Positions 37,557 through 48,674 of a stretch of DNA of 64,000 nucleotides are shown here, one piece after another. Every line of letters begins with the position of its first letter. Positions within the stretch are counted from its first letter, which is position 1. Below the pieces are notes generated by a model. That model worked only from the letters and a program-made list of their open reading frames with translations. It was not told the DNA's origin and did not search any database. The position numbers and the translations under genes are program-made. The stretch covers positions 4,158,849 through 4,222,848 of the forward strand of contig NZ_WHOY01000031.1 in the NCBI RefSeq assembly GCF_009765445.1, written 5' to 3'. The DNA is from Pantoea sp. BAV 3049. GTDB taxonomy: Bacteria; Pseudomonadota; Gammaproteobacteria; Enterobacterales; Enterobacteriaceae.

Positions 37557-39365
37557 TTAGAGCAATAATTGACCAGCTGCGGCCATCACCTGAGCGCCGG
37601 AGCGTGCGGTGATATCATAATTGTAAATATCTGTGCGGAACTGCGGCTTACCGTCATCCGCTACCCAGGCTGTCAGATAATAGAGATTAACCGGAATACG
37701 ATGCCGGATGGGCACGTAACGGGTATCTCCTTCTTTCAGGGTGCTGGAGATCCGCGTGTCATTCCAGCCTGCATCCTGCAACAGCAGGTTAGCGAGATCG
37801 GACGCTTTATTGACACGCACACAGCCGGAGCTTAACGCCCGGATATCTTTCTGGAACAAATTATGATTTGGCGTATCGTGCAGATAAATCGCATCTGAGC
37901 TGGGCATATTGAATTTATAACGACCCAGCGAGTTAGTGGCACCCGGAGCCTGACGGATGCGATAAGGGAACGATGCCGCCGACACCAACCGCCAGTCAAT
38001 CATGGTCGGATCTATCACTTCCGCATCACTGCTCCAGCCCGACAGCAGCGTATAGTTATGTTTATAAAGATATGTCGGATCCTGCTTCACTTTAGGCACA
38101 ATGTCCTGACGCACCAGAGTGGTAGGCACGTTCCAGGGTGGGTTAAGCACTACGTTATTCAACGCGCTTCGCATCAGCGGAGTTTTGCGATCTGGCCGTC
38201 CCACAATCACACGTGAAGCAAGAATTTGATTACCGTTGAGGTAATAAATCAGCGAATAGTTGGGAATGTTAACCATGATGCCATTATGCATATCATCCGG
38301 CAGCAGGCGCAGACGCTGAATGTTCAGCGCCAGCAACGATGCACGCAGCTGAGGTGAAGCATTCAACCATTCGCGCGTGCGAATACCAATAGCCCCATCT
38401 GCCTCCAGCCCCTGCCAGCGCTGAAAACGCTTCACAGCCTCAACCAGATCGGCGGAATAAATATGGGTAGGATCGGCCGGAGAGGCCTCCTGCACCTGAC
38501 CGACAGGCTGCGGTGTGTTGGCCTGCACGCTATCATTCACCGGTGCTGCAGACGGGCTGACCACCGCTTCCTCATCAACAAAAGAGGCAGGAACGCTGGT
38601 GGTTGGCACCGCATCATCATCAGGTTTCGGAGCATCGCTACCTGGCGTCATCATCCCGGTACGCTGCAAAATTTCCCTCAGCGCCGGAATATCATCACTC
38701 AGCTGACCAGGACGCAGCGTCTGTTTTGCGGTGAGCTGCGGCCACGGGTGATTATCGGCCAGCAGAGCCTTCAGCGCCTGATGCATCGGCACATATTGCG
38801 GATGTCGGGGAGCCAGTGAAGTGACGAAAACGCCGCTGCTACCCTGCTGCACAGCGCGCTGCCACTGGTTGATTACCGACATTGTCGGTACTTCAATCTT
38901 GTAGGGCACGTTGCTGTACAGCCAGGTTTCGCCTTTGGCTGGCACAGAGGAGACAAACTGCAGGTAACCCAGCATCGCATCAGACAGCACCACGTCGCGG
39001 GCCATGCCGGTTACTGCTGGGTCGGTCAGCACTTTCACCCACTGGGTAAATTGCGGTTGCACGCCGGAAATCGCCACTTCGGCCAACTGCTGTTGAAACT
39101 GTTGTACAGCCTGGCGATCCTGCCACATAGGCTGCATTCCGTTAGAGGCATACAATGGGGCAAGCGCGTTAAGGAAGAACGGACGATAACCATTCTGGAA
39201 GGCTGATAACAGCTGTGACTGTGCCTGGGCGGCAGTATAAGACGCCGTAGCGGGAGCGGAGACCGGAGGAATACCCGCCACTGCTGGCATCGCCAGCCCG
39301 AACGCCAATACCAGGCAACTGCCCGACAGTGTTAACCTTGCAAATAGTATTTTTGTCAGCAACAT
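37557..39365 (-). CDS. ldtD: L,D-transpeptidase LdtD (YcbB)
   Basis: 602-residue periplasmic enzyme that forms 3-3 cross-links in peptidoglycan. Signal peptide (cleavage after AVA near residue 30), helical scaffold domain, peptidoglycan-binding domain 1 ([29 protein letters not shown]), then the YkuD catalytic domain with HDTPNHNLF and the SSGCVRV motif, where Cys515 is the nucleophile. A variable low-complexity segment ([19 protein letters not shown]...) sits before the PG-binding domain and is longer than I expect. Perfect AGGAGG 6 bases before ATG. Separated from mukB by a terminator. Confidence 0.95.
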   Translation of the reverse strand: MLLTKILFARLTLSGSCLVLAFGLAMPAVAGIPPVSAPATASYTAAQAQSQLLSAFQNGYRPFFLNALAPLYASNGMQPMWQDRQAVQQFQQQLAEVAISGVQPQFTQWVKVLTDPAVTGMARDVVLSDAMLGYLQFVSSVPAKGETWLYSNVPYKIEVPTMSVINQWQRAVQQGSSGVFVTSLAPRHPQYVPMHQALKALLADNHPWPQLTAKQTLRPGQLSDDIPALREILQRTGMMTPGSDAPKPDDDAVPTTSVPASFVDEEAVVSPSAAPVNDSVQANTPQPVGQVQEASPADPTHIYSADLVEAVKRFQRWQGLEADGAIGIRTREWLNASPQLRASLLALNIQRLRLLPDDMHNGIMVNIPNYSLIYYLNGNQILASRVIVGRPDRKTPLMRSALNNVVLNPPWNVPTTLVRQDIVPKVKQDPTYLYKHNYTLLSGWSSDAEVIDPTMIDWRLVSAASFPYRIRQAPGATNSLGRYKFNMPSSDAIYLHDTPNHNLFQKDIRALSSGCVRVNKASDLANLLLQDAGWNDTRISSTLKEGDTRYVPIRHRIPVNLYYLTAWVADDGKPQFRTDIYNYDITARSGAQVMAAAGQLLL

Positions 39366-39431
39366 CCCTTGCCTCCTGTAAAGTGTCTGAAAAGACGATG
39401 ACTGTCTGATGATTAGTCATTGTTATAAGTA

Positions 39432-39475
39432 TAGAAAAAGAAAACGGCATTTGCCGTAAAAGCGACAAACGCCGT
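39432..39475 (-). terminator. Terminator after mukB
   Basis: On the minus strand ACGGCGTTTGTC pairs with GGCAAATGCCGT (39464-39475 with 39444-39455, two G-U pairs) around an 8-base loop, followed by TTTTCTTTTTCTA. A second perfect inverted repeat, CGCTGACAG/CTGTCAGCG (39489-39497 and 39512-39520), lies just before it. Confidence 0.85.
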
Positions 39476-39540
39476 GCCCAGATTAATGCGCTGACAGTTT
39501 TTTTTCCATATCTGTCAGCGGATAATTTCATCTGTTCGGA

Positions 39541-42500
39541 TCAGGATGAAGCCTGCTGGCTCTCCTGTTCCGCTGACGAATTCGCTGCCGCGGGTTCAGC
39601 AGCGAAGCCGCGCAGCCCAACGACATGAACGTGTTCGGTATTATTAATAACCTTACGCACCAGTTTGTAGGTGGTCCCCTTCTCCGGACTGATATTTTCC
39701 GGCGCAGCGATAATCAGCTGCATTTCCAGGCGGTCACAAAGTTCAAACAGCGTGGCAATGGATTTGGCATCCAGACGCGCCGCTTCATCCAGGAACAGTA
39801 AACGACACGGAGAAATGTCTTTACCACGCAGGCGACGGGACTCTTCTTCCCAGCTCTGAACTACCATCACCAGAATCGACATCCCGGTCCCGATCGCCTC
39901 TCCGGTAGACAGCGCACCACTCTCTGCACGCAGCCAGCCGTCGGAACCACGGTTAACCTCCACTTCCATCTCAAGGTAGTTACGGTAGTCCAGCAGCTCT
40001 TCACCGATAGTCTGCGGCGTGCGTTGCCCCATATCGACCTGCGGATTCAGGCGCTGATACAGCTTCGCCAGCGCTTCGGAGAAGGTCAGGCGGTTACTGT
40101 TAAACAGATCCTGATGCTGCTCGTGCTGTTCGGACAGCACATCCAGCAGCGTCGCATGGGACTCGCGCACGTTCACGTTCAGACGAACGCTGTGCACCTG
40201 ACCGAAGCTGACGCTCTGCAGCCCCTGGTTCAGCTGGCGGATACGGTTCTGTTCACGCTGAATGGTTTTGCGGATAATGTTCGACACGCTGCGTGAACTG
40301 ATTGCCAGCATCTGTTCGCGGGCGGTCAGCTCTTCCGTCAGTCGGCCCAGCTCGATTTCCATCTGCTCGATGGCTTCGACCGGATCGTCAGTGCGGATGA
40401 TGTCCTGACGGATACGCTCGCGCAGGTGCTGATAGACCGCGATAAAGAACTGGATCTTACGCTCAGGGCGTTTAGGATCCTCGGAAAGACGCAGCACGTC
40501 GCGCAGATGTTCATTATCCGCCACCGCCAGACGCAGCGCACCCAGCGCCTTATCCGACATTGAACGCAGCTCGTCGCCGCCCAGATAGGCCAGCTCACGA
40601 CGGTGTAGTCGACGCTCCACGCCATTATCTTTCACCATGCGTAACACAGCGACCCAACCCGCTTTAGCGCTGACGACCTGCTCACGGCCCTGGTGATAAT
40701 CGCGTTCCACACGCTTCAGTTTTTTCTGCAGTGCATCCATCTCCGCTTCACAGAAGGTCAGCTGTTTTTCCAGCTGATTACGGCGTGCACGGTTGTTGCT
40801 CAGGGCGGTGTACAGCTCATCACGGCGCAGACGCGCACGCTCTTCAGCGCTGGCATCAGCCTGAACGCCAATGTCCTGCATTTCCTGCTGCAGTTCTTTC
40901 AGCATGTCACACTTGGCATCGTAAGAACTTTTCAGCGACGCCAGCACCTGAGAGTACTGAGTCAATTGTGCCTGATGACTCCGCATCTGCTCGCGGGCAC
41001 GGGCACGTTCGGACTCGGCCTGCTCAAGGCGCTGACGCAGTTTTTCATTCAGATCGCTGTTGCCGTCCAGCATCCCGGCGGAGTCAACGTAGCTGAAGTG
41101 CGCACGACGCTGAACCACTTCAGTGATTGCAAAGGCCTGCTGACGCGCATCGCGCTGAACCTGCTGCGCCTGCTGGTAATCCAGCTTCAGCTGTTCGTGC
41201 TGTTCCGGGTCGCTCTGCAGAACGGAAATCAGCGGCTCCAGCTTCGCCAGCTGGTTGCCGTGCTGCTGCAGGAAGCGCGCGGCTTCCTGGGCTTCATCCA
41301 GGCGCTCAAGAATTTCGTCATAGCGATCCTGCAGGGTTTCATCCATCAGCAGACTGACGCGAGGCATCAGGCGATTTAGCTGCGCAACGCCCTCTTTCGC
41401 CTGGTCAAATTGCTGGCGCTGCTGCTGGTTTTCGCTTTCGTGCGCGGTCAATCCACGCTCCAGCTCGCCGCGGCGGCTGCTGAGAGTACGGATCTGCGCT
41501 TCAGGGTCTGGCTCAAACGCCACGCCCAGGTGGCTGCCGATAAAGCGGCTAAACGACTGGTGCAGACGCTGCGTTTTCTGGACGTCGAACGACAAATTGG
41601 CATAGCGTTCTGCCAGCGTTTCACGCTCGGCATGCAGCAGTTCAAGCTGATTTTCACGAGCTGCACGGCCAAACAGCGGCACTTTCGGGAAGCGCGAATA
41701 ACGCCACTGACGATCGCCAGTGACCACCACCGCTTTTTGCAGCTCTTCAACATTGAACACACTGTCATCGAAGGATTGCGGATCCCCTTCAATCAGGTAG
41801 AGATCTTCCGGACAGTCTTCGAGGCCATCCAGCAGATCGCGGACCAGCGACAGATCCGGCACCACGATGCCATGACGCGCAGGCCCATAAAGTGCGGAGA
41901 AGTACGGCGCATCTTCGATGGTCACATCATCATAAATTTCTGACAGCAGTACGCCGCCAAAACGCTCAGCAAGGTGATTCAGGCGGGCATCTTCTGCTCC
42001 GCCCGGCTGGCTGAGACGCTCGATTTGCTTTTCAACTTCACGCTTGCGGGTAGAGACTTCGTCACGCTCAACGGTGGTTTCGCGCTCACGCTCCAGCAGC
42101 TGCTGCATGAACTCGGTAACCTGCTGGCCGTTCTCCAGCGACTGTCCCGTCTGCTCGCTGAGCTGCGTCAGAATTTCCTGCGCGGCCAGCCAGTGCGGGG
42201 CCTGTTTGGTCAGGCGGGCAATGCGCTCGCGCACCTGCTCCAACTCCTGACGCATCTCCATTCTCCGCTCACCGGCCTCAGAGACGCTTTCGGAAAGCTG
42301 CTCAATCTGTGCCTCCAGCTCGTGCTGCAGTCCTTCCAGCTCCTGGGGATCGTACTGCTGCCCATGGCGCTTGCAGAACTCATTCAGCAGACGCTCGGCA
42401 TCCTGCTGCTCACGCAGTCGCTGTTCCATTTCAGACAGGCGCGCACGCAGTGACTGCAGTTGCTCAGCGTGATAGCGCTGGTTGCTGGCGTCACGCAGCA

Positions 42501-44001
42501 GTTCACGACCGGTCTGGTAAGCCTCACTACGGCTGACCGGCCCGGCGATGCGGGTCACCAGTTCAAACGCCTGCTCAAACTGACTGTGCGCCGCATCAGC
42601 CACGCTCATCTTCTGCTCAAGCATCAACAGCTTATCAGTCGCTTCCTGCTCTTTCGCCTGGAAGGTTTCCTGCCAGGTTTCGGCATTTTCCACGCTGAGA
42701 TCGCGGATCTGACAAACCTGCTGCGCACGTTGCAAAGCAGCAAGGGCCTGTTGATACTGAATGGCACGGGTCTGCTGCACGTCCAGCGCCTGCTGGTAAT
42801 CGGCCAGCTGACTTTTCAGCTCATCCACTTCCAGCTCGGCCGCTTCAGCACGCGCTTCGTTATCTTCCTGTACTTCCCGCGCTTCGGCCACCACCTCGTT
42901 CTGCTCTTCCAGACGGTAGGTCAGCTCATCGATATCACTTTCATAGCGCTCGATTTTTTCCTGCTGACGCATTGCCGTCTGCACCAGATTCAGGTGGTCA
43001 CTGGCACTCTGATAATCCGTTTCCAGATCGCTTTCCGCGCCATTATGTTCGCCCAGTTCGCGCGCCATTTCGACATGACGATACTGCTCTGCGGCCAGCT
43101 GTCGGCGGCTACCGAACAGTTCGCCACGGTTCAGCAAAGCGCCATCGAGATGAATACGACGCTCGTTAGCATGGCGCATATAGTCGGCGGCCACATAGCT
43201 GGTCGCTTCCGAGATCAGATGCTTAAACAGATCGCGATCGGACTGCGTGACGCGAATCGCTTCCAGCGTCATGCGGTTTTCACGCAGCGCGGCTTCCATA
43301 TCCTGGAAGGCCTTACGCACGCCGCTGTTTTCCGGCAGCAGGTAATCACGCAGTGAGCGGGTGATGGCACTGGAGATCCCGCCGTACAGCGAGGCCTCAA
43401 TCAGGCGATAGTATTTGCTGCGATCGGCGGCCGAGCGCAGACGACGCGCCACGATCCCCAGATCGAACATCAGCGAATGGTAATCAGTGATCGAGTTGAA
43501 CTGCTTAAACTGAACGCTCTCCATCGCCTCGAACTTCTCTTTCAGTTCGCTGAGCGGCAGAACACGTGCCTGACGGGCATTAACCGTCTCGGTCAAAATT
43601 TCCGTCGGGTTAATGCTGGTCGGCAGACCGTGAATACTGAACGGCTTGATATCCACCTTGCGGTCACGACCGGCGACCTGCTGCAGTCGCACACCCACGA
43701 TCACGCGCTGGTGCAACGAGTTGACCACGTCCAGCGCGGCATAACAGACACCCGGGCGCAGCTTACCGTGCAAACCTTTATCACGCGAACCAGAGGTCGC
43801 CCCTGCTTCCGTGGTGTTACGGAAGTGCAGCAGCGTCAGATCGGGGATCAACGCGGTGATGAAAGCCGCCATGGTGGTTGATTTACCGGCCCCGTTACCG
43901 CCTGACAGCGTGGTGACCAGCTCATCAAGATCGAAGGTTCGGGCAAAGAAACCGTTCCAGTTAATCAGCGTCAGGGAGCGAAACTTACCGCGTTCAATCA
44001 T
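39541..44001 (-). CDS. mukB: Chromosome partition protein MukB
   Basis: 1486-residue SMC-like ATPase, exact E. coli length. N-terminal head with Walker A GGNGAGKS (34-41); long coiled coils (~340-650 and ~780-1110) around the globular hinge (GRAARENQ region), and C-terminal head with signature [16 protein letters not shown] and Walker [12 protein letters not shown]. Works with MukE and MukF to compact and segregate chromosomes, and binds topoisomerase IV at the hinge. Start 44001 ([19 protein letters not shown]) preceded by GGAG and overlapping the mukE end by 8 bases; 13 in-frame codons upstream are not used. The C-terminal tail is variable ([11 protein letters not shown]). Confidence 0.98.
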   Translation of the reverse strand: MIERGKFRSLTLINWNGFFARTFDLDELVTTLSGGNGAGKSTTMAAFITALIPDLTLLHFRNTTEAGATSGSRDKGLHGKLRPGVCYAALDVVNSLHQRVIVGVRLQQVAGRDRKVDIKPFSIHGLPTSINPTEILTETVNARQARVLPLSELKEKFEAMESVQFKQFNSITDYHSLMFDLGIVARRLRSAADRSKYYRLIEASLYGGISSAITRSLRDYLLPENSGVRKAFQDMEAALRENRMTLEAIRVTQSDRDLFKHLISEATSYVAADYMRHANERRIHLDGALLNRGELFGSRRQLAAEQYRHVEMARELGEHNGAESDLETDYQSASDHLNLVQTAMRQQEKIERYESDIDELTYRLEEQNEVVAEAREVQEDNEARAEAAELEVDELKSQLADYQQALDVQQTRAIQYQQALAALQRAQQVCQIRDLSVENAETWQETFQAKEQEATDKLLMLEQKMSVADAAHSQFEQAFELVTRIAGPVSRSEAYQTGRELLRDASNQRYHAEQLQSLRARLSEMEQRLREQQDAERLLNEFCKRHGQQYDPQELEGLQHELEAQIEQLSESVSEAGERRMEMRQELEQVRERIARLTKQAPHWLAAQEILTQLSEQTGQSLENGQQVTEFMQQLLERERETTVERDEVSTRKREVEKQIERLSQPGGAEDARLNHLAERFGGVLLSEIYDDVTIEDAPYFSALYGPARHGIVVPDLSLVRDLLDGLEDCPEDLYLIEGDPQSFDDSVFNVEELQKAVVVTGDRQWRYSRFPKVPLFGRAARENQLELLHAERETLAERYANLSFDVQKTQRLHQSFSRFIGSHLGVAFEPDPEAQIRTLSSRRGELERGLTAHESENQQQRQQFDQAKEGVAQLNRLMPRVSLLMDETLQDRYDEILERLDEAQEAARFLQQHGNQLAKLEPLISVLQSDPEQHEQLKLDYQQAQQVQRDARQQAFAITEVVQRRAHFSYVDSAGMLDGNSDLNEKLRQRLEQAESERARAREQMRSHQAQLTQYSQVLASLKSSYDAKCDMLKELQQEMQDIGVQADASAEERARLRRDELYTALSNNRARRNQLEKQLTFCEAEMDALQKKLKRVERDYHQGREQVVSAKAGWVAVLRMVKDNGVERRLHRRELAYLGGDELRSMSDKALGALRLAVADNEHLRDVLRLSEDPKRPERKIQFFIAVYQHLRERIRQDIIRTDDPVEAIEQMEIELGRLTEELTAREQMLAISSRSVSNIIRKTIQREQNRIRQLNQGLQSVSFGQVHSVRLNVNVRESHATLLDVLSEQHEQHQDLFNSNRLTFSEALAKLYQRLNPQVDMGQRTPQTIGEELLDYRNYLEMEVEVNRGSDGWLRAESGALSTGEAIGTGMSILVMVVQSWEEESRRLRGKDISPCRLLFLDEAARLDAKSIATLFELCDRLEMQLIIAAPENISPEKGTTYKLVRKVINNTEHVHVVGLRGFAAEPAAANSSAEQESQQASS

Positions 44002-44710
44002 TCTCATTCTCCGCGTTGTCGGACGAATTGCTGTCCTCATCGGTTTCGTCGTTTAGTGCCAGGCCGCCTTCAATTGGCATTGCTTCACCATCCCTGATCA
44101 TTCTCAGCTGAGCTTCGCGGGCATCATCGCCGCTGCGGACATCCGCACCGAAGCGGAAAACCGTCTCAATTATGCGGAATTTGCTGTTGTCGTTGCCCAT
44201 AAACCACACCATACCCAGGCGGCGCAGGCGGTTCAGCGAAGCACGCATTTTTTCCTGCAGCTTCTGGCGGTCAAGGTCAGACCCTGTTGAACGCTGATTT
44301 ACCAGCTTCAGTAGCTTGCTTTCATCCGCCAGCGACAGCAGCTCATCGTACAGCTCCTGCTGGGTGAAAATCCCCTCATTCGCCAGACGTTCCGGGCTGA
44401 GGTAGAGATAGCAGAGGATCTTGCCGACCATCATATCCAGCTCGGAAAGCACCGAGCGCGGAATCAGCGTTGTTGAGCGCGGACGCAGATAGAAGAATCC
44501 TTCCGGAGCGCGGATCAGCTCGACGTTATAGCGGGTATAGAACTCTTCCAGATATTCCTGGTAGTCCATCAGAAAGGCGTGGTTATCCAGCTCTTCAATG
44601 CCAATGTGGCGACCGGCACGCAGCTGGCTGTCCAGCGCCGGAAAAAGGGAGTTAGCCAGCGCCTGAGCCAGTTTTACCGGCATCACTTGTTCAATATTTA
44701 TCGATGACAT
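43994..44710 (-). CDS. mukE: Chromosome partition protein MukE
   Basis: 238-residue winged-helix protein that links MukF to the MukB head. Start 44710 gives [24 protein letters not shown] as in the family. The block [52 protein letters not shown] is nearly invariant. Acidic C-terminal tail ([19 protein letters not shown]) is of variable length in the family. Overlaps mukF by 20 bases and mukB by 8, so all three are translationally coupled. Confidence 0.98.
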   Translation of the reverse strand: MSSINIEQVMPVKLAQALANSLFPALDSQLRAGRHIGIEELDNHAFLMDYQEYLEEFYTRYNVELIRAPEGFFYLRPRSTTLIPRSVLSELDMMVGKILCYLYLSPERLANEGIFTQQELYDELLSLADESKLLKLVNQRSTGSDLDRQKLQEKMRASLNRLRRLGMVWFMGNDNSKFRIIETVFRFGADVRSGDDAREAQLRMIRDGEAMPIEGGLALNDETDEDSNSSDNAENEND

Positions 44711-46013
44711 GCGCCTGTACCTTGGCTCCGTAATCATTAATGACCTGCCACTCTGCGTGCAGGCCGGAGAAATCTGCTTCGGCCACGCCTAAACGCACGG
44801 CCTGATCGACGACAATTCTGGCCACGTCAAAATGACGGGCTCTTGGATACTGCGTCAGATATTCGCGCATCACCGCACTCAGATTGAGCGGTTTTTGCTG
44901 CGCTTTGTAAAACGCCAGCGCCTCTTCAATCATCGCCGCCAGCTGTTCACGAATTTCGTTGAACTCTTCATATTCCAGTTCGGAAGGTAACTCGCCAGTT
45001 ACTTCTTCGTTACGCAGCGCCAGCTCTTCATCACGCACGTCAAACAAACGGTCCGCATTGGCGTAGGTTAAAGCCCACGGGCTGTCGAAATAGTTCTGAA
45101 CCGACAAACGCAAACGCTGGGCAAAAACGCGGTTTTTATCCATATCAATCGCGGTACGGATAAATTTATGTACGTGGCGGTCGTAGCCGATCCACAGGTC
45201 AATTGCCTGCTGACCCCAGCTGATAATGCGGTCGAGTTTGTTCTGCAGATCGAAGACCAGCTTATCGATAAAACCGAGATCAGGGCTGCTCATGGTGGCA
45301 TCCTGAATCCGCAACAGGTTTGCCTGCAGCTTGTCGCCTGCCGCCTCCAGCGTATCCTGCAGCTCGCGCAATGTGCCGGACGTTTCATTCAGCAGCAGCT
45401 CGCAGCTTTCGATCGCCGCGCGCCAGTCTTTATTCAGCAGTTGCGCGATATCATCTTTCACCGCTTGCTGCTGTTCATCCATGATGCGCTGGGTGATATC
45501 GATACTGTCAAAAATCTCCGCCACCGAGTATTTCAGCGGCGCGAACACGTTACGGTGCCAGTGGAAATCATCGCCGTCTTCATCTGCCGCATCGGCCGCA
45601 CGCTTCAGCTCGCCAGCCACAATGGACAGCTGCATGGAGAGGCGCAGCGTGGAAAACTCACGCTGGCGGATATAATAGTCGGTGATGCCGATAGCCAGCG
45701 GCGTCAGGCGATAGATAGCATTGCCTTCCGCGTGTTCGCTGGTAAAACGGTTGAGCAGGCGCTGCCTCACCATATCATTGATGGCGTTATTGGCGCGGAC
45801 CACAACGGTTTCGCTGGTCTGTTCAAACCCTTCGCTGACGTGACGAAATGCGTCGGTCAGTTCACCCTCGCTCATTTCGCCATCCATGCGCTCCCCGTTC
45901 AGGGTGGCAATTGCCAGCAAAAATGCCAGACGTTCGGTAGGTAACGTGACCGAAAAATCATTTTTTCGCGCCCAGGCAACCAGTTCCGGTACAGTCTGGG
46001 AAAATTCACTCAT
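44691..46013 (-). CDS. mukF: Chromosome partition protein MukF (kleisin)
   Basis: 440 residues, as in E. coli. N-terminal winged-helix dimerisation domain, helical middle, and C-terminal winged-helix that binds the MukB head; calcium-binding activity has been reported for the E. coli protein. Conserved blocks: [21 protein letters not shown] at the start and [29 protein letters not shown]. Overlaps cmoM by 8 bases and mukE by 20. Confidence 0.98.
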   Translation of the reverse strand: MSEFSQTVPELVAWARKNDFSVTLPTERLAFLLAIATLNGERMDGEMSEGELTDAFRHVSEGFEQTSETVVVRANNAINDMVRQRLLNRFTSEHAEGNAIYRLTPLAIGITDYYIRQREFSTLRLSMQLSIVAGELKRAADAADEDGDDFHWHRNVFAPLKYSVAEIFDSIDITQRIMDEQQQAVKDDIAQLLNKDWRAAIESCELLLNETSGTLRELQDTLEAAGDKLQANLLRIQDATMSSPDLGFIDKLVFDLQNKLDRIISWGQQAIDLWIGYDRHVHKFIRTAIDMDKNRVFAQRLRLSVQNYFDSPWALTYANADRLFDVRDEELALRNEEVTGELPSELEYEEFNEIREQLAAMIEEALAFYKAQQKPLNLSAVMREYLTQYPRARHFDVARIVVDQAVRLGVAEADFSGLHAEWQVINDYGAKVQAHVIDKY

Positions 46014-46794
46014 AGTTCGTCCTGTTTATGGGTTTCCGTGCTGTAACGTGGATATAACGGCCCAAACTTAAAAATGGCTCCTGACGGCAGAAGCGTTTTT
46101 CCAGCGCCAGAATTTCCTCAAAGCGTTCAGTCTGTTTGTGCTTGTCGCGCATGTAGTCATGGAAGACGCGGATACCGGTTTTATTTTCCACCGTGAATCC
46201 GGCCTCTTCCAGCCAGCTATAAACCTGTTCAGGTTCGCGCGGGTAGTCCGGCGACAGCGTTTTTCGCTTCCGCTTACGCAAATCGGCCTGCATGTAGCCA
46301 AAATTGCCCAGCACCAGAGTCTGCATCATCAGCCCGTTGACGTTATAAAACATCAGCGAGAGCACGCCACCAGGGGCCAGCGTGTCATATAACGCGGCCA
46401 GAACTGCTTCAGGCTCTGCCACCCACTCAAGCACAGCGTGAAACAATACCAGATCGGCGGGCTTATCCAAATGTTGACCGACCTGTTGCGCGCTAATTTG
46501 TTTAAATTGCATGTTATCGCTCACACCTTTTTCTTCTGCGTGAAGGCGGGCGCGCTGCAACATCTCACCGGACAAATCGCAGAGTAAAACCTGATGGCCC
46601 TTCGCGGCAAGTCCGCAACCGGTCTGCCCTTCACCGCCACCAGCATCCAGCACCTGCAGTGCCCGTTGCGGTAGCGTGGCTAAAATCTCGTCCAGCTCCT
46701 GCCAGACTATGGCCTGGCGAATACGGCCTTTGGTGGTACCGTAGATGTTCTGCGAAAATCTTTCCGCAATATCATCAAAGTTGCGATCCTGCAT
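46006..46794 (-). CDS. cmoM: tRNA cmo5U34 carboxymethyl ester methyltransferase CmoM
   Basis: 262-residue class I SAM methyltransferase that methylates 5-carboxymethoxyuridine at the wobble base of some tRNAs (older name smtA). SAM motif [13 protein letters not shown], acidic motif [10 protein letters not shown], and motif [17 protein letters not shown]. Start 46794 ([23 protein letters not shown]) has GGAG 8 bases upstream. First gene of the cmoM-mukFEB operon, divergent from elyC across 128 bases. Confidence 0.96.
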   Translation of the reverse strand: MQDRNFDDIAERFSQNIYGTTKGRIRQAIVWQELDEILATLPQRALQVLDAGGGEGQTGCGLAAKGHQVLLCDLSGEMLQRARLHAEEKGVSDNMQFKQISAQQVGQHLDKPADLVLFHAVLEWVAEPEAVLAALYDTLAPGGVLSLMFYNVNGLMMQTLVLGNFGYMQADLRKRKRKTLSPDYPREPEQVYSWLEEAGFTVENKTGIRVFHDYMRDKHKQTERFEEILALEKRFCRQEPFLSLGRYIHVTARKPINRTNYE

Positions 46795-46922
46795 GATCGG
46801 TCTCCGGCCTGCTTGATGGGTGAATCTGCGGTCTATTTTGGCATACACTGGCGGAGAATGAACCTTTCAGTCGCTGCTTCGCATTCGGGTGGTGTTTTTT
46901 CGGACAACAGGAGTCCGTTTTC

Positions 46923-47702
46923 ATGTTTTTTGCGCTTAAAAAAGTGGCTGGCGGTCTGTTGCTGCCCTTGCCTTTCCTGCTGTTGTTGATGGCAGCAGGG
47001 CTTTTGTTGCTCTGGTTCAGCCGCTGGCAGAAAACCGGCAAAATTATCCTCTCTTCTGCCTGGCTGATTTTGATGCTGATCAGCCTGCAACCCGTTGCAG
47101 ATAGTTTGCTGAAGCCGCTTGAAAATCGTTATGTCACCTGGCAGGGCAGCCAGAAAGTGGATTATGTCGTGGTACTCGGCGGCGGTTATACGTGGGATCA
47201 AAATTGGGCACCCAGCTCAAACATGCTGAATAACAGCCTGCCGCGGTTAGCAGAAGGGATTCGTTTATGGCGGGAAAATCCGGGGGCGAAGATGATCTTT
47301 ACCGGCGCGGCGGCGCAAAATAACCCGGTCAGCTCTGCAGAAGTTACTTCCCGCGTGGCTCAATCGCTGGGTGTACCTCCCGGCGATATCATCACGCTCA
47401 ACAAACCGCGTGACACCAGCCAGGAAGCCCGTGAAGTAGCAAAAGTGGTCGGCAACCGGCCATTCCTGCTGGTGACATCGGCCTCTCATCTGCCACGGGC
47501 GATGATTTTCTTCCGGCAGCAGGGACTGAATCCGTTGCCTGCCCCGGCTAACCAGCTGGCGATAACGTCCCCACTGAACTTCTGGGAAAAGGCCATTCCT
47601 TCGCCATTGTGGCTGAGTCACAGCGATCGGGCGATTTACGAGACGCTCGGCCGCCTGTGGCAAACAATGACCGCGCCGTCAGTTGAGCCAGGGAAGCAGT
47701 GA
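46923..47702 (+). CDS. elyC: Envelope biogenesis factor ElyC
   Basis: 259 residues with two N-terminal membrane helices (LLLPLPFLLLLMAAGLLLLWF and ILSSAWLILMLISLQPVAD) and a DUF218 domain (VDYVVVLGGGYTWDQ, LVTSASHLPRAMIFFRQQG). In E. coli ElyC is needed for normal peptidoglycan synthesis at low temperature and affects the lipid carrier pool. AGGAG about 9 bases before the ATG. Its last 24 bases overlap the 3' end of ycbJ on the other strand. Confidence 0.95.
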   Translation: MFFALKKVAGGLLLPLPFLLLLMAAGLLLLWFSRWQKTGKIILSSAWLILMLISLQPVADSLLKPLENRYVTWQGSQKVDYVVVLGGGYTWDQNWAPSSNMLNNSLPRLAEGIRLWRENPGAKMIFTGAAAQNNPVSSAEVTSRVAQSLGVPPGDIITLNKPRDTSQEAREVAKVVGNRPFLLVTSASHLPRAMIFFRQQGLNPLPAPANQLAITSPLNFWEKAIPSPLWLSHSDRAIYETLGRLWQTMTAPSVEPGKQ

Positions 47703-48572
47703 TGCTGCTGCGTGATCAAAACGTTTTCGATCGAACTGGCCGGTCTGGATCAACCGGCCCATTTCATCCCACAGCGTGTAAAGCCAGCGGCGGGTGATAA
47801 AGCCTTCGGCGACCGGCGCCTGCTTCAGATAGTGAAAAAGCAGCGACTCCGCCGGACCTTCTTCATTTAACCGGAAGAGATCGTATTCGCGCGGGGCCCA
47901 CAGCACGGTGCCAGGGTTGATAATTGACAGCAGTTCATCGCTCCAGGCCTGCTTCAGCATGCTACGCAACGACAGATTACCGTGAACAAGCACGCAGGGA
48001 TCGTCAAAATCATCAAACAGATGTTCCAGATTCTGGCGGCTGCGAAACAGCACCCGCCGCTCTTCCATCGTCAGCGCCCCTGGCCGCAAAAAACCCAGCG
48101 TTGACCATAGCACTTCCACCCGTTGCGCATACCACACCGCCCAGTGACTTTCCTGGGTGCTATCAACATTGCCGACCAGACCATGGCTGTCGAGACGGTG
48201 CCAGGCGAGCAGCGCCTCAACAATTTGATCCTGTAGCTGTAGCCAGCGCTCCGGCGTGCGGGTCGGCGCCTCCACGGAAACACCCCCCATCCGCTCAATC
48301 AACAGCACTTCATGCATCGGCTGCTGCTGGCTGATAATCAGGCCATACACCGTTGGCATGCGGATGGTGCTGTCGCGGGCCAGCATCGACAGCTTGTAGG
48401 CTTCCTGAGAAGCGATACCTTTTACGTTGTAGTATTTTGCCACCAGCGGCAGAGAGTGGCCCTGCCCGTCATACAGCGACCAGAGGCTGGCACAGGGTTG
48501 TTCACTGATGCATTCGAGACGGCTGAGCGTCTCGCCCAGCACCAGCGAGAGTTCTGAACGAAGTTGTTCCAT
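47679..48572 (-). CDS. ycbJ: YcbJ, kinase-like (APH fold) protein of unknown function
   Basis: 297 residues, same as E. coli YcbJ. The layout is that of aminoglycoside phosphotransferase-type kinases: a possible ATP-site lysine (Lys46 in LVAKYY), hinge-like LLIERMGGVS (90-99), and a helical lobe with a Brenner-like motif. However, where active members have HGDxxxxN this protein has HGNLSLRSM (197-205), and the metal-binding Asp expected about 20 residues later is replaced within IINPGTVLWAPREYDLF (217-233). It may thus be a pseudokinase or use a different chemistry. Function unknown. Located between elyC and kdsB as in E. coli. Confidence 0.9.
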   Translation of the reverse strand: MEQLRSELSLVLGETLSRLECISEQPCASLWSLYDGQGHSLPLVAKYYNVKGIASQEAYKLSMLARDSTIRMPTVYGLIISQQQPMHEVLLIERMGGVSVEAPTRTPERWLQLQDQIVEALLAWHRLDSHGLVGNVDSTQESHWAVWYAQRVEVLWSTLGFLRPGALTMEERRVLFRSRQNLEHLFDDFDDPCVLVHGNLSLRSMLKQAWSDELLSIINPGTVLWAPREYDLFRLNEEGPAESLLFHYLKQAPVAEGFITRRWLYTLWDEMGRLIQTGQFDRKRFDHAAASLLPWLN

Positions 48573-48650
48573 CTGCTGCTCCTAAGTTACACAGGCGTCA
48601 CCACAGGCCGGACTGTCATTTTATTCCCAGGGTGCCAGAAGCAGAGCAAA

Positions 48651-48668
48651 GGGGCCGATAAAAGCCCC
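48651..48668 (-). terminator. Weak terminator-like hairpin after kdsB
   Basis: GGGGC (48651-48655) and GCCCC (48664-48668) around an 8-base loop; on the minus strand followed only by TTTGCTCTG. May attenuate rather than terminate before ycbJ. Confidence 0.4.
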
Positions 48669-48674
48669 GGATAA

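Noticed and set aside
41410..43356. Long plus-strand open frames opposite mukB
   Set aside because: They are shadows in antisense to a conserved coiled-coil gene whose codon bias leaves the opposite strand open.
47679..48572. YcbJ as an aminoglycoside resistance kinase
   Set aside because: Catalytic motif is degenerate and the gene sits in a conserved chromosomal location in non-resistant species.
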